Origin: Incurvaria masculella
Taxonomy: Eukaryota; Arthropoda; Insecta; Lepidoptera; Incurvariidae
Direction: 5' to 3'
Assembly (NCBI GenBank): GCA_946894095.1
Contig: OX335651.1
Location: forward strand, 10,314,501-10,378,500
DNA: 64,000 nucleotides
The notes beneath the pieces were generated by a model that was not told the origin of the DNA, did no database searches, and was given only the letters and a program-made list of their open reading frames with translations. The translations under genes and the position numbers were made by a program. Shown here one piece after another: positions 35,205 through 46,867 of the stretch (within the stretch, counting starts at the first letter, position 1; the number at the start of each line of letters is the position of its first letter).

Positions 35205-35325
35205 TCTGGGCGCAGTCAGATTCCGGATGGGTTACCGTTTTCGATGTTGAAGGTGGCTGTGGTTCGTATTCCTAGGGTTAGTAAGGTTAATCCCGCCTTT
35301 GTTGGTTTTACAGTAACAGTCGGGC
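35205..35325 (+). mobile_element. SINE fragment inside a Helitron-like element
   Basis: TCCGGATGGGTTACCGTTTT and GTGGCTGTGGTTCGTATTCC match the middle of the SINE family. It lies within the Helitron-like element at 34.6-35.6 kb, so it was captured by it or inserted into it. Confidence 0.55.
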
Positions 35326-35598
35326 GGCACATACTTTTAAAATTCGCTCCCAAATGTTTACGAAGCTCTAAACGAGAATATGTCGATGTTTATAGTTAAA
35401 TCATGCCAAATCGGTTCAAACGATTTTGTTGAATTTGGTAGATGGATACATAGTCCTGGACCATCCTTTTGGTGGGTTACTTTTTATCCAGGAAATAATT
35501 CAGACCGAAATCAATCCAACAGGACATTGATCCGAGTGGAGCCGGGTACCGCAGCTAGTTATTACAAAAATATCTTCAATCCGATAGGACCCTACCAT

Positions 35599-35705
35599 TA
35601 AGTCAGTCAGTCAGTTAGCCAGCGTGTTCGCGTCCACTGCTGGACTCTTGCCTCTTCAATTTTCCTCCAGTCCTCCTGGCCCTCAGCGGTCCGACGTATT
35701 TGATG
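35599..35705 (-). mobile_element. RTE-type LINE 3' fragment
   Basis: The reverse complement matches the tail of the fragment at 15.4 kb: the GAGGGCCAGGAGGACTGGAG segment through the CAGCAGTGGACGC box to a GACTGACTGACT 3' end. It is truncated to the last 100 bases and sits just past the end of a Helitron-like element. Confidence 0.7.
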
Positions 35706-36002
35706 CCTTTCGTATTGCACCCGAGTCCCCATCCTCCAGAAGAGCTAATGTGATCCTTACGATTACAGTTTTAGGGACTGAACTCTCCCGGCATGTCTAG
35801 TTGCAAGATGGGGGAGGCTAAGGCGAATTTGGCATTGCAAATGTACTGGCGGGAGGCTGGCAGCTGCTTAGAACACAAACTGTGAGAAGTGATTATGATT
35901 GTGCGGTTGCAGTTCGAAGTGAAGTCTTGGACACATCTGCGATTGCAATCCTCTCTATTGTTCCAAACAAGGCAGACTATTTGTTAGACATTATTTTATA
36001 AA

Positions 36003-36050
36003 ACAACCGGTCAAGTGCGAGTCGGACTCGCACACGAAGGGTTCCGTGAC
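36003..36050 (+). mobile_element. GGGTTCCGT-ended element, left end only
   Basis: Only the AAGTGCGAGTCGGACTCGC to AAGGGTTCCGTG part remains. Confidence 0.65.
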
Positions 36051-36164
36051 AGTATATCTAGACAGTGGGTTTGGTATGAGCCATCCATATCCAGTCACAT
36101 CAAGATTTTATTTTAATTTAAATATTCCGTTGAAAGTGGTTGCCCACTGCATTTCTTCTAGTGC

Positions 36165-36430
36165 CTGTTGTAAGAATTCGTAAGGGATTCGTTGTTCGGG
36201 TTTCGGATTCAACGTTAAACTGTAGGCCTCCTCCCTTACTTCTAGGTAGGGTTAATTCCGCCCGGGTTGGTAGCGTTGCATTGAACAAACGATGGTCATT
36301 GTAGCAATAAAAATATCAATGCATTTGCACATGAGGAAGGTCCTGTCATGGCTCCCAGTTTCCATGTGGTGTGTTGGGCTGATATCAGGACAGTAGATGT
36401 CGTATTACACATCCATGCTAACGGTCCAAT
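36165..36430 (+). mobile_element. SINE copy, head missing
   Basis: Body and tail motifs in order: TAGGGTTAATTCCGCCCGGG, GAGGAAGGTCCTGTCATGGC, GTGTTGGGCTGATATCAGGA. Confidence 0.7.
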
Positions 36431-36704
36431 AAACAGTGGAAAGAATAACCAATGAAATTAAATTCCAGCTACTGAATTGTAACATGAATACTTTAGGTAA
36501 GTGTATTCCTCGCGACCCAATTTGCATACCCCCCTATTTGATCACATTAAAATCCCACATCCGTAAGTCTAATCACCCAAAATAAATTAACCAGGCGTTC
36601 TAACGCGTCCGCATGGACCAATAAAAGAAAACCGCCCGGCTAATGCTGCAAAAAGGCAGCCATCGATGCAATATCGGGTGTAATAAGGAGGCAGGCTCAT
36701 ATTG

Positions 36705-36778
36705 TGACGCTGCTGCCTCTGCCTCCGCCGCTGCCGCCGCTGCCTCAGCCGTGCCGCCGCTGCCTCCGCCGGCAGATG
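36705..36778 (+). repeat. Imperfect GCC/TGC trinucleotide tract
   Basis: Runs of CTGCCTC, CGCCGCTGC and similar triplets. It creates alanine- or glycine-rich open frames on both strands, including a 132-codon frame on the minus strand (36600-36998) with no other protein-like feature. Confidence 0.75.
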
Positions 36779-37424
36779 GTGCTAATGACGCTCCAAATCG
36801 ATTACACATTCTCGCCTTCGGGTCATTATGAGCCTCGTGTTTGTGATCTGTTTTACCCTGACGCACTCTTTTAAGGACCACTGCACGCCGCGTCCTATTT
36901 TTGGAATTTGAGGAATCAATTTGGTCTGAAGCTGACCTCGGGGATTCGACAGAATTATATAGGTCATACCCAAAATCTTTATTTATGGAACCGCTCATGG
37001 ATGGCTGAAGGACATAAGACCGGGAAGAGTGCCGAAATCATTTGTATTTTTGTTTTGTTTTTGACAACTTTTGACTCTCTAGGTCTTTGATTCCCTCGAA
37101 ACCACACTCACTGTCACTATATTAGCTTTCCTTAAATTACTAGGATACATATTGACTGTACAGGAAACACGAACAACTTTAATTGTCGCTTCGACCAATT
37201 TAAAATGGTACCTACGGTCGAAAACGGTCACTCATTCAAAACCCAAGCTCAGAGTTGTTTCACCTCGATTATCATAGTACAAGGCGTCGCGCCATTGCCC
37301 TACCGATCAATCGATCCCATGCATAGCCAGTAACATAAATGGCAGTAACACATCCAACACAGCGCAACAGAAACGAAAGTTCTCAATCTTATTCACGGTC
37401 CACTTATTTATTAAGCCACTTCTT

Positions 37425-37625
37425 CCCTCGCCGCCTCCCCCGGGGCCACGCTCCGGAACGTAGAATCAATTTAAAACCGCCGCGTATTAGAAAATATCCT
37501 CCAGCCTCTTGTCGGCGGCGGATGTGAGGCGGCGGCGCGCAACTGATTTAGCGCCGTAATGTAAAAATCACACTGCCGCCCGCGCCGACCGCTGGGGAAA
37601 TCTCGTGCGGGCAGGCAGCGGAAAC
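37425..37625. other. GC-rich island, no gene assigned
   Basis: CCTCGCCGCCTCCCCCGGGG and GGCGGCGGATGTGAGGCGGC among AT-rich DNA. No splice-consistent coding segment is seen. A promoter or enhancer is possible. Confidence 0.3.
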
Positions 37626-37919
37626 GGCATTGAATCAACATATAAATAATCTTCGAGGCGAGCGATGCACTCGGAAAGGACCGCCTGACAACGCACTGTG
37701 CTTCGCTGTTCCGGAAAATACAGAGCTCGAGTACACGGCCATACGTATACGCACACAAAGTCAACTGACGGATGAGACCAAAATAGTTTCATATAAATTG
37801 TGCGTGGAGTGCACAATCTCTGGACATACAATAATTTTCAATTTTCAAAAACATCTAAGGTAACAAATCTTCCCCACGCAAGCTCGAGAGTATGAAGGAC
37901 TCTATCTACAAGATTGTTA

Positions 37920-38205
37920 TTTTATGTAACTGGACATGGATGGCAAATACCAAACTGACCGTCAGATATTAGCCTAACACACCACATGGAAACTAGTGCC
38001 ATGCCAGGACATTGCCGCTTCGACCATCGTCCATTCAATGCGATGGTACCAACCCAGGCGGGATTAACCCTACCACCTAGTAAATAAGAAAGGTGACCTA
38101 CAGTTTTACGTGGAATCACGAACCACGGCCAGCCTCAACGGTTGAAAATGGTACCCAGCTTATCGAATCGCAAAGCGTCGCACCACTGGGCTACCGAGGT
38201 GTTCC
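37920..38205 (-). mobile_element. SINE copy, reversed
   Basis: Contains ACATGGATGGCAAATACC, GTGCCATGCCAGGACATTGC and, at its right end, the CGAATCGCAAAGCGTCG / CTGGGCTACCGAGG tRNA-like head. This is the second-head subtype also seen in DCTN4 intron 6. Confidence 0.75.
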
Positions 38206-38642
38206 ATAATGTAGGAATCCCCGGGATTTTATTAAGTCCGTAATTTTTATGATTCCTTTTGGATTTCGTAAGGCAATGGATCCACTGAACTTTGTCCCGT
38301 GCATGTCGTAAGAGCGAACAAAGAAATGTGTCGTTCGTGGTACACGTAAAACTGTAGATCCCATTCACCCGCTTAGTAGATGTTGCAGCGCATCAAAGTT
38401 GAGAGAAAGGCTTAGGTAATCCAATAATTTTGTCTATAATAACCACTTAATAAAAAAAAATCTTTTTTTTTCTCAAATTACTAAGATGGGTTTTATAAAG
38501 ACATTTCGAATAATCAGATATCAGCGTTTAGATTACCTCCAATGCTATTTTACTAATTTATTAGAATATGCTTAAATTATTTGTTCTCCCATTCCTGACA
38601 GTAATAACCATTACATATATTATGATTTACTATACTATGTAT

Positions 38643-38945
38643 TAAAGGGGAGGGGATAGATTGCTAACACTATAATAGCCAGTACCGAATTGTACCAGTG
38701 TTATATAGGGATAATAAAAGTCCGCAGATGGCGTTGCAATTCTCATTTCAGAATACATTAAATACCAACCAGTGAATATCAATGATGTTTTTTATTCAAA
38801 ATGACATTACTAAAATTATAGTTAAAATGTAACGTTTTTATCATGTCTACTGTGACGGAAGATGGCGCTGGTTAGAAATGCCACAGTACAGCGAAAATGA
38901 GCAGTTTTCGACGAGTTTTGTACCTTGTATTACGTAAGCTATAGT
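38643..38945 (-). mobile_element. 340-bp MITE family, copy 2
   Basis: Shares AAGATGGCGCTGGTTAGAAA, AGCAGTTTTCGACGAGTTTT and GATGGCGTTGCAATTCTCAT with copy 1. The right terminal repeat is missing. Confidence 0.72.
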
Positions 38946-40219
38946 CAAGCCTTACACATTCGTATTTGTTTCATTACTGGCCGCCCTGGGCCATGGCTCC
39001 ATACAAATTTGGTCATTCCCCTTTGGTATCAGGTAAAACATATCTGTGTCTGCTGTTTTGTGGCTATCACGTATCAACTAAAAGAGCAAAGAAAAATTGT
39101 ATTCATATTGTCCATTTCCATTTTTAAAATAAACATTAACGTGCAGGGAGGGATGTACGCTCTATTTCTGTATTCTATCGTTTACACCAAAGAAAATGCT
39201 CTTCAGAGTTGCATAATACCAACCCTCTAGGCAAGTTCAATGCTGTTGACATTTTGACATTCTCAGTAAGAATCTCATTGTAAATTATTTATTTAAAAAG
39301 GTCGGTTTTCACAGCCCGTGTGAAGTTTCGAAAACAAATTAATGCCAACGGTCCCAATGGAAGAGCTATTCATTTTAATTTAATTATATAGTTTTATATT
39401 CTCTGTATTTTATCTCCTTATTTCTGTTTATCCTTTTATCCTATTAAAAACATACATACCGCAAACATTTAAATTTGGGAACAACATTGTATTTATTATT
39501 ACACACTCAATCAGTTTGTTATATTAATAATCGAGTTTGACAAGTAAATGATATGAAATGAAACGCACTTTAAAATGGGGAGCTGATAGTGGCTGAAACC
39601 TTGTATAAACTTTTGATTTGTTAATTAAAAAATGGGTTGTCGGATTTTAACAAGTTAGTAACTTATTGAAGTCTCTAAAGCGCATTTTGGAAGTACACAA
39701 TTATACGCTTAAATTGCAATAAAATTTAAAGCTAGAAACAAAGAAATTACTGCAGTTAACTTCTTGGAAAAGGCGAGAAATCACGCTTTGTCCTAAAGAG
39801 ATGGTTCGCTGCAACTAGGGGCTTGAACTATGAATACGTCCGCTAATAATAGAAGTTTCCAGAAGTTGGCCTGCAAGTCCGCCGCAGTTGTCAGACACGC
39901 GAAGATGGACTATTTTGTTGTCTTGTAGAAGGGATATTAATGTTACTTTGTCCACGGCAGACCATTGTTTTGTCAACTATGTAACTACCGAGTCGAATCA
40001 ACAACGTTTCACATATTACCAATACGTACTGTATTTTTTTTTAGTCTGATCCCCCAGTCCGATTTGTCACCTACATTGGCGTTTACGCTAAACCTTTTGA
40101 CTGGCGTTTTTAAATGTATGGAGAAATTGAAGAGCGCGCGCAACTAACATTTCGTCTGTTTGACGAAACTTGAGTCCGAGTTTGAATTGACAGCGCAGCC
40201 TGCCTACTCGTCGTCGCCG

Positions 40220-40263
40220 TATATACCACAGAAATCGGAATATTCCGATTTCTGTGGTATATA
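40220..40263. repeat. Perfect 44-bp palindrome
   Basis: TATATACCACAGAAATCGGA then A, the central TA, and the exact reverse complement. There is no spacer and no mismatch. Confidence 0.95.
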
Positions 40264-40316
40264 TATACGTTGACGTTGCCGTTAACGCCGACTCCACGTT
40301 TTCATACAAATCGATA

Positions 40317-40613
40317 AAGAAACATTAGTCTTCAGACATAGCTTATTTAATCAAGATTTATAATCTATTTGGTTTTTGTTAGATTTTTTACTACAGCGGT
40401 CGTGGTTTACTTTTAGCTATAAGTCGTTCTATAATAAAATTTTTCGTATTTATTAACAAATCATACATCATGCACATTGTCTTTTTTGTGGACATGTTGC
40501 ATCTTCCTCATCACGGAGCCTGTATTTTTCTATGAAACAGAAAAGGTCCCAGAGCGCAACATCACGGTTTTGTACCGCGTATGAGTTAGTCCTGCCGGGT
40601 TGGGCCACCTTAA
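40317..40613 (-). mobile_element. TTAA-ended MITE, copy 2 (half, reversed)
   Basis: Reverse copy of the first half of the family, from GGTGGCCCAACCCGGC at its right border (TTAA at 40610-40613) to the TAGCTTATTTAATCAAG region. The distal half is missing. Confidence 0.8.
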
Positions 40614-40689
40614 TAAGTCACTACGTACGCTAATACGCTAATACTGACTGGCACCATTCACGAGGTATTTTGGTTAGGACCGATTTAGC

Positions 40690-40860
40690 TGAACTAAACC
40701 TGCAGCGGGCGCCGCGGCGCTGTTGGCGATACCAATTTGCGCGGCAAATGTGTAGTGCGGGCTCGCAATCGACCGAATCGTTTGCGAATTGATCGCAGAG
40801 CTGTACGAATTATCCATCGAGTTGTCAATTGTGAGTTCGCGAGTAAGTGCCGCGAAGACC
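40690..40860. other. GC-rich island with a strong donor-like site
   Basis: GCGGGCGCCGCGGCGCTG opens the island, and GCGAGTAAGT (GT at 40843) fits a plus-strand splice donor. It could be a 5' non-coding exon, but no matching acceptor can be chosen from sequence alone. Confidence 0.3.
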
Positions 40861-40924
40861 GATTACGTTAACGATTCTGCTGTGGGAAAGAAGAGCGGTG
40901 AAAACTATTTATACTACCGTAGGA

Positions 40925-41167
40925 AAGAAAACCGGCCAAGTGCGAGTCGGATTCTCACACGAAGGGTTCCGTACAATCGTACAAGATTTCACGTTTTTTA
41001 TGATATATTTTTTAATTTGACCCATTTAATACACTCTGTGAATATTGCAGCTGCCTACCTATTACAGTTCATGAGATACAGCCCTGTAACATACGGACGT
41101 ACTGAAGGACAACGAAGGCTTAGTAATAGGGTTCCGTTGGCACCCTTTGGGTACGGAACCCTATTTT
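40925..41167 (+). mobile_element. GGGTTCCGT-ended element copy
   Basis: AACCGGCCAAGTGCGAGTCG to GGGTACGGAACCCTA. The microsatellite has decayed to ATACGGACGTACTGAAGGAC. Confidence 0.77.
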
Positions 41168-41324
41168 AGAACTATCGACAGTGAATGGGTGCATTTAAAA
41201 CGCAATAAAACGCAATTCGATTAATAAACCAATGGCGTACCATTGTGTTATTATGAAAGCATTGACATGAAAATACTTTTACATGCTATTACGGATAAAT
41301 GCATTTTGTTACAAATATGAGCTG

Positions 41325-41615
41325 TTCGATTTTCGGAACCCATGTAAAAAAGCAGGTCCCCCTCTCGTATTAGGTGGTAAGTAAATGAATACCGACCGGG
41401 TTGGTACCACCGCATTGGATGAAACTATGCTTGAAGCGGCAATGGAAAAAGACCGTGTTTTCCATCCAGATCAGTGTGAAGGGAAGGTCCTTTCTATCCA
41501 GTTCAGTGTAGCTGTGCCCGTAAATGGAAGGTCCTGGCATCGCACGTAATTACTTCGAGACTGTGGTGTATTGGGCTGATATCATGACGGTAATTGTCAT
41601 GCATGTCAGGGTCCA
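41325..41615 (+). mobile_element. SINE copy, head missing
   Basis: TTTTCGGAACCCATGTAAAA, GGTCCTGGCATCGCACG and GGGCTGATATCATGACGG are body motifs. The internal segment TCAGTGTGAAGGGAAGGTCC then TTCAGTGTAGCTGTGCC is partly duplicated. It abuts a GGGTTCCGT-type element. Confidence 0.7.
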
Positions 41616-41617
41616 TA

Positions 41618-41927
41618 AAAAATCGGCCAAGTCCAAGTCGGACTCGCACATGCAGGGTTCCGTAACATTGCGCAAGATTTTACACAAAACAATTAAGTTT
41701 TTTGTATGGGACCCCCTTTAATTTAAATATTTTTAAAATTTTACGTATTTGTTGTTATAGCGGCAAAATAAATACTCTGAAAATTTCAGCAGCCTACATA
41801 TTACGGTTCATGAGACACAGCCCTGTGACCGACGGACGGACGGACGGACGGTGGGACGGAATGACGGACGGACAGCGGAGGCGTAGTAATAGGGTTCCGT
41901 TGGCACCTTTGGGTACGGAACCCTGAA
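41618..41927 (+). mobile_element. GGGTTCCGT-ended element copy
   Basis: ATCGGCCAAGTCCAAGTCGG to GGGTACGGAACCCTGAAAA, with an interrupted GACG tract. Adjacent to a SINE on its left. Confidence 0.77.
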
Positions 41928-42176
41928 AACCAAGGTTGCACGAGCAAACTTTAGGCTTGAGCGAATCTAACGGGCATTAGACGAAAATTGACCTTTATGA
42001 TATGTTATTTGGCGGCAACGGCTGCGATGGTGCATCGGAAGGTTCCACCCTTCCTCTTTGTGTCCGCCATGTTCTGTTGTGTGCAAATTGCATCGGCTTG
42101 CATACGATCTGCATAAATCCATTGATGTGATTGGCAACCACGGCGCGCGGTATCGACCGCACTCGACGGCGAACGC

Positions 42177-42726
42177 TTAAGGTGGCCCAACCCGGCGGCC
42201 TCAACTCATTTGCGGGCACGGTACAAAACCGTGCTGTTGCGCTCTGGGACCTTCTCTGTTTCTAAGAATAAGACAGGCTCCGTGATGAGGAAGATGCAAC
42301 CTGTCCACAAAAAAGACAATGTGCATAGTGTATGATTTGTTAAGATTTACGAAAATTTTAATTTCAAAACGACTTATAGCTAAAAGTAAACCACGACCGC
42401 TGTAGTCAAAAATCGAACAAAAACCAAATAGATTCTAAATCTTGTATAAATAAGCTATGTTTGATGACTAATCTTTTTAAGATCTTCTTACTTTATCATT
42501 GCGTAATCCACCTCCAAAGTTATTGTATAAAACGCGCGAAAAATCCGAACTTTCGGACGTTATAACTTGGAAACCAAACACAATTTTACAATGCCAATGG
42601 TCATCAGACATCTAGTTCAATCAAATAAAGCTATTTTGAGCAAAATTTTGGATCTCTGACAAGAAATATAGGCGTGATCTTCTTTCCCCTTTTGTATGGG
42701 GAGATGAGCGGGTTGGGCCACCTTAA
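42177..42726 (+). mobile_element. TTAA-ended MITE, copy 3 (complete, 550 bp)
   Basis: The complete member runs from TTAAGGTGGCCCAACCCG to CGGGTTGGGCCACCTTAA, which are reverse complements. TTAA at each end could be a target duplication of the piggyBac type or part of the terminal repeat. It has no open frame of note. Confidence 0.85.
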
Positions 42727-43084
42727 GGTCCATTCACACTTGCCACTTTTGAAATTGAAACGCTTATTATTCTACAAAGATGTCGCGCAGCAGAAATCTG
42801 TACAAATCAAAACCAATCCGATATATTTTTCTTGAACATTTTTGAATATGTTTTTTCGTATGTTAAATGAAGTTTTATTTTGCATTCTTTTTATTTAAAA
42901 ATGTTTCATGTTAAGCATTTAATATTCCAGTAAATAAAAAAGATTGTTAAATTGAAAAAAATTGACGACCACGCACTGGTTAGATAAAGTTGTTGGCATA
43001 ATTGAAACCAAATATCTTTAGAAATGTGCCTTTAATTTTTGTATGGGCCGACACGAAAAGTATACCCTCCTAAACCACACCACA

Positions 43085-43390
43085 ATGGTCGTTCGTAGCT
43101 CAGGGGCGCGTGGGCTTACCTTCCATGCCAGAGGTCATGGGTTAAAATCCCCACCGGTTCATGCATCACTTTCTTTCTCTTTCTGAGTTGGAAAACTGCA
43201 TTTTGTTAAGAATGCGAGTTGCCCCGGTTCGTATTCCATGTAAGTGGGAGGATTGAGACGGCCCAGTTGGTAACATCGTATTAGTAGAAAAGATGGTCGA
43301 AACGGTAAAGAAAAATTGCCTTGTTCACCCAATTTATGTAGCCGTACTCATAGAGGGAATGATGGTGTGGGTGGTATTAGTCAACACATA
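43085..43390 (+). mobile_element. tRNA-headed SINE copy
   Basis: The head reads TCGTAGCTCAGGGGCGCG then GGGTTAAAATCCCCACCGG, with degenerate pol III boxes. TCTTTCTCTTTCTGAGTTGG and the body follow. It lacks part of the tail. Confidence 0.7.
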
Positions 43391-44682
43391 AACAATCGCA
43401 TATAAATATGTATATGATATAAAACGCGCTGTGATAGGTTGAAATTATGACAGTTGGCACAATTGTTTCTGTCCAGTAATATAAAACGAGGACGTTGCTA
43501 CCACTATACGACCATTGATACGACTTCGTAGCCACTATTATAGGAAACCATAATCTTTTTCTTCTAGTCCATGGGCATGTTTCTTAGAGCCATAAGCTTG
43601 TTTAGTGTTAGAAACACCTTTAATTATTTTGTAATTGTCACTGCTTTCAGAACACTGCAACTATATGGCAAATCAATCAATTCTATTGATGCTGTTTGAT
43701 GTAATTTTAATTTATGTGACAAATATCCTGACAATTCTATTGATGCTATGAATTTAATATTTATTATTGTATTTCAACTGTTACTATATTTTATAAAATT
43801 TTCTATTTTGTGCTAGCATTGCTAATTTTGTAAAAAATTTAAGTGTAGCTATAGTTAATTTTAAAATCTAGACTTAAGTGAGCCTCTTGCCATGATATTG
43901 ACAAAAAATGAACTTTTTATGCTTTCATGCTATTGTATTTAATTTTAAATGTTTTGACGATTCCAAGTGCTCCCTGCGTCCCAAAGGAGGATTCATAAAT
44001 ACAAATACAAATATAGGCTTTCTGATTACTACGAGTCGACTTCTTACAAAATTAGAAAATTTAAAACTTGCTGCTGAAATTTTGCCAATGCGGTATGGTG
44101 GAAAACTGTTACGTCTGAAATCACCTTTAGTTTGTGCTGAATAACATATCAATCATAATTATATTCGCTTACAATATCTACTGCCGGAGTTTACATGGAG
44201 GGGAGAGGGTAAAGTCACCATTGATGCTTACTACTAAGTAATTAGCCTCGGTAATCAGACAGTGCTGAACGCTTCGCTTACCTAACAAAATACGCCATTA
44301 CTGTGCTATTGTAAAATAATAAAAAATACACACAACTAGCTGAGGTTCCGCTTTGTCTCGTGGAAAATGTTCTCCATAATCATTAACTCACTTTTCTCAC
44401 TCACCCAAACTTTCATCGCAGATGCCTTTTTGAGGTACGCATAAACAACAGAAAAAATTGTTTATAAATTTAGCCATCCCGTTCATCCCTTGGGGAATTA
44501 AAAAAAATCCCTCCTTAGTGCAAATCCATGGCTTCAAAATCATTGGGCCTCAAGGAATATTTCCTCCAAAATTTTAATCTTTATGTAGGTCCACAGGCTG
44601 TTGCCAGTCGGTCCGTCCATGCAGTCACAGTACAATATTATAATCGTAAACAAAACACTATTATCATTAACATATTCTAAAC

Positions 44683-45197
44683 TTAAGGTGGCCCAACCCG
44701 GCGGGACTAACTAAATCGCGGACCTTCTCTGTTTCAAAGAAAAAGACGGGCACCGTGATGAGGAAGATGCAACATGTCCAAAAAAATTCAATGTGCATAG
44801 TGTATGATTTGGTAAGATTTACGAAAATTTTAATTACAAAACGACTTATAGCTAAAAGTAAACCACGACCGCTGTAGTCAAAAATCTATCAAAATCCAAA
44901 TAGATTATAAACCTGGGTAAATAAGCTATGTCTGATGACTAATGTTTTTAAGATGTTCTTACTTTATCATTGCGTAATTCACCTACAAAGTTATTGCATA
45001 AAACGCGCGAAAAATCCGAACTTTCGGACCTAATAACTTAGAAACCAAACACGATTTTACAATGCCAACGGTCATCAGACATCTAGGTCGATCAAATAAA
45101 GCTATTTAGAGCAAAATTTGGGATCTATGACAAGTAATATGTGGGTGATCTTCTTTCACCGTTTGTATGGGGTGTTGAGTGGGATGGGCCACCTTAA
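44683..45197 (+). mobile_element. TTAA-ended MITE, copy 4
   Basis: Same ends (TTAAGGTGGCCCAACCCG at left, GGATGGGCCACCTTAA at right). It lacks about 35 bases near the left end relative to the complete copy and shows scattered substitutions, so it is an independent older or diverged insertion. Confidence 0.83.
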
Positions 45198-45894
45198 AAA
45201 TGCCGAATCATCATGGCAAAAATCTGTATACTTGATATAATTTCATGGATATTATAGAACTGACATAATATCCTCATCCATTTAAATGATTTCAGGGAAT
45301 TAAGTGAAAGTATATTCAATTTTTTTTGAAAATAACAATTTTTATTATGGGACTTGAAAAGATTAAAGATGCATTGATTACTTATCTATATTTTTTACTT
45401 GTAACGGTAAATATTTGACAATAATATTATGTCTTAAAACTTTTATTACGAAAGCTTATGAATATTTGACCAATTTGAGAACACAAAGCACCAGAAACTT
45501 ACAGTTTGTATCTTTAATACATAGCTAGATCATCAATCTACATATTTAATTTTTTTTATTGTCGAAATTCGTTGTGGTTATTTTTAAATATAATTAAATG
45601 TTATTTTCTTTCGTCCTTATTAAACTGAACGAAATCGGTTTTTATCATGCCCTTAAGCAGGCCTCTAATAACATAATTTATATTTGAGAGAAGAAAAAAT
45701 GTTTTTTGTTTCCTAAAATAATTATGCAGAAAGAAAGTCGACCCCAAAATTACTTTTTTCGTCTTCTATTTAATCACTCAAATATTGAAAACTCTTAAAA
45801 AAAAAAATGGCCAAGCAATTCGAAAGGCGTGAATTAAAAAAAAAGGTAATATCCTAAATGATATACGATATTTTGTACAAAAAAATTGCTACAA

Positions 45895-46025
45895 AAGTTT
45901 TCGCGCGTCGGAGGCGCCGAGGAGATCAAAGGACAACTCGAAGCAAATGAAATTCGCGCGAGTCGCGTCACGTCCCTCCCGCGCCTTCCCCGCACCCTCC
46001 ACCCTCACCCCGCGCCGTCCCCTCT
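45895..46025. other. GC-rich island, no gene assigned
   Basis: Starts TCGCGCGTCGGAGGCGCCGA and continues with a C-rich run (CCTCCACCCTCACCCCGCGC). No coding sense seen. Confidence 0.3.
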
Positions 46026-46867
46026 CTGAAAATATTTCGCAATATTCACTTTAAAGCAAATGAGAGACGCTTCTATATTCAATCGTGACTTCAGAGACAT
46101 GACGGTTTTTTTTATTTGAAACATATTTAAACGTGTACCTGGATAGTAAATCTTGGGGCGCGAGGATAGAGTTCGGATTGGAAACGCCGAGCGAATTAAA
46201 ATATTCACAATCGAGATATTGCAAGAGTTTGAGGGAAGGCGATTTGAAGCGTCGTTCAAGAAAGTTGGTTCGTTCTAATGCATTATGTATGCTGCCTATA
46301 TTTTAATTTCGACGAAATTTTCCATTTCAGATTGGTACGAGGAACGTATTCTCGAACATAGTTGCATAAGATTATATATTTATTGATTTTTAATTTTCTA
46401 AGAATTCCCTCTCTCCGCTACTCGGAGCTATCAGAGTGACCTAAGCTAAGCTCTTAACGCTCGAATAAAATCTCATCACCTCGTCTGCGCAGACTAGGGC
46501 TGTAATATAGTCGTCACTAAAACGAACTACATACTTCCTTTTTACGTCTATTTGAAACATATTGTATGGAAGTAATGTAATTTGTGACACTAGCTAGTCT
46601 TACTTCCAGTAACTTCCAGCTCCAGTCTTAGATCCAATTGCGATTATTTATCTCGACCTTCTTTCTCCCTACCTATCCGTCAGTGAATACTTCATAGCTC
46701 TCTCCATTAACAACCTTAGCATAGATCTTGCCAGGTCTAGATTCTTCATGATACTATGCATAGAGAGATACTATGCAGAGAAATACTTCCCCGGTCGCCT
46801 ACTTGTTCCGTCGTCCACAGCAAAGGATTCTTGAACACATGTCATACGCATTTCCAGGCAACTAAAA

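Larger units (their letters stand above)
34598..35558 (+). mobile_element. Helitron-like element, second type
   Basis: Begins A|TCTATACTAATAATAAATCTG and ends GAGCCGGGTACCGCAGCTAG before T. Inside are an ATGT microsatellite (34724-34757), GGACACAGGATAGGCTATA, and a SINE fragment. No transposase is coded. Confidence 0.65.

Noticed and set aside
36600..36998. 132-codon minus frame with an alanine run
   Set aside because: The open frame is created by a GCC/TGC repeat tract; the flanks have no domain or splice support.
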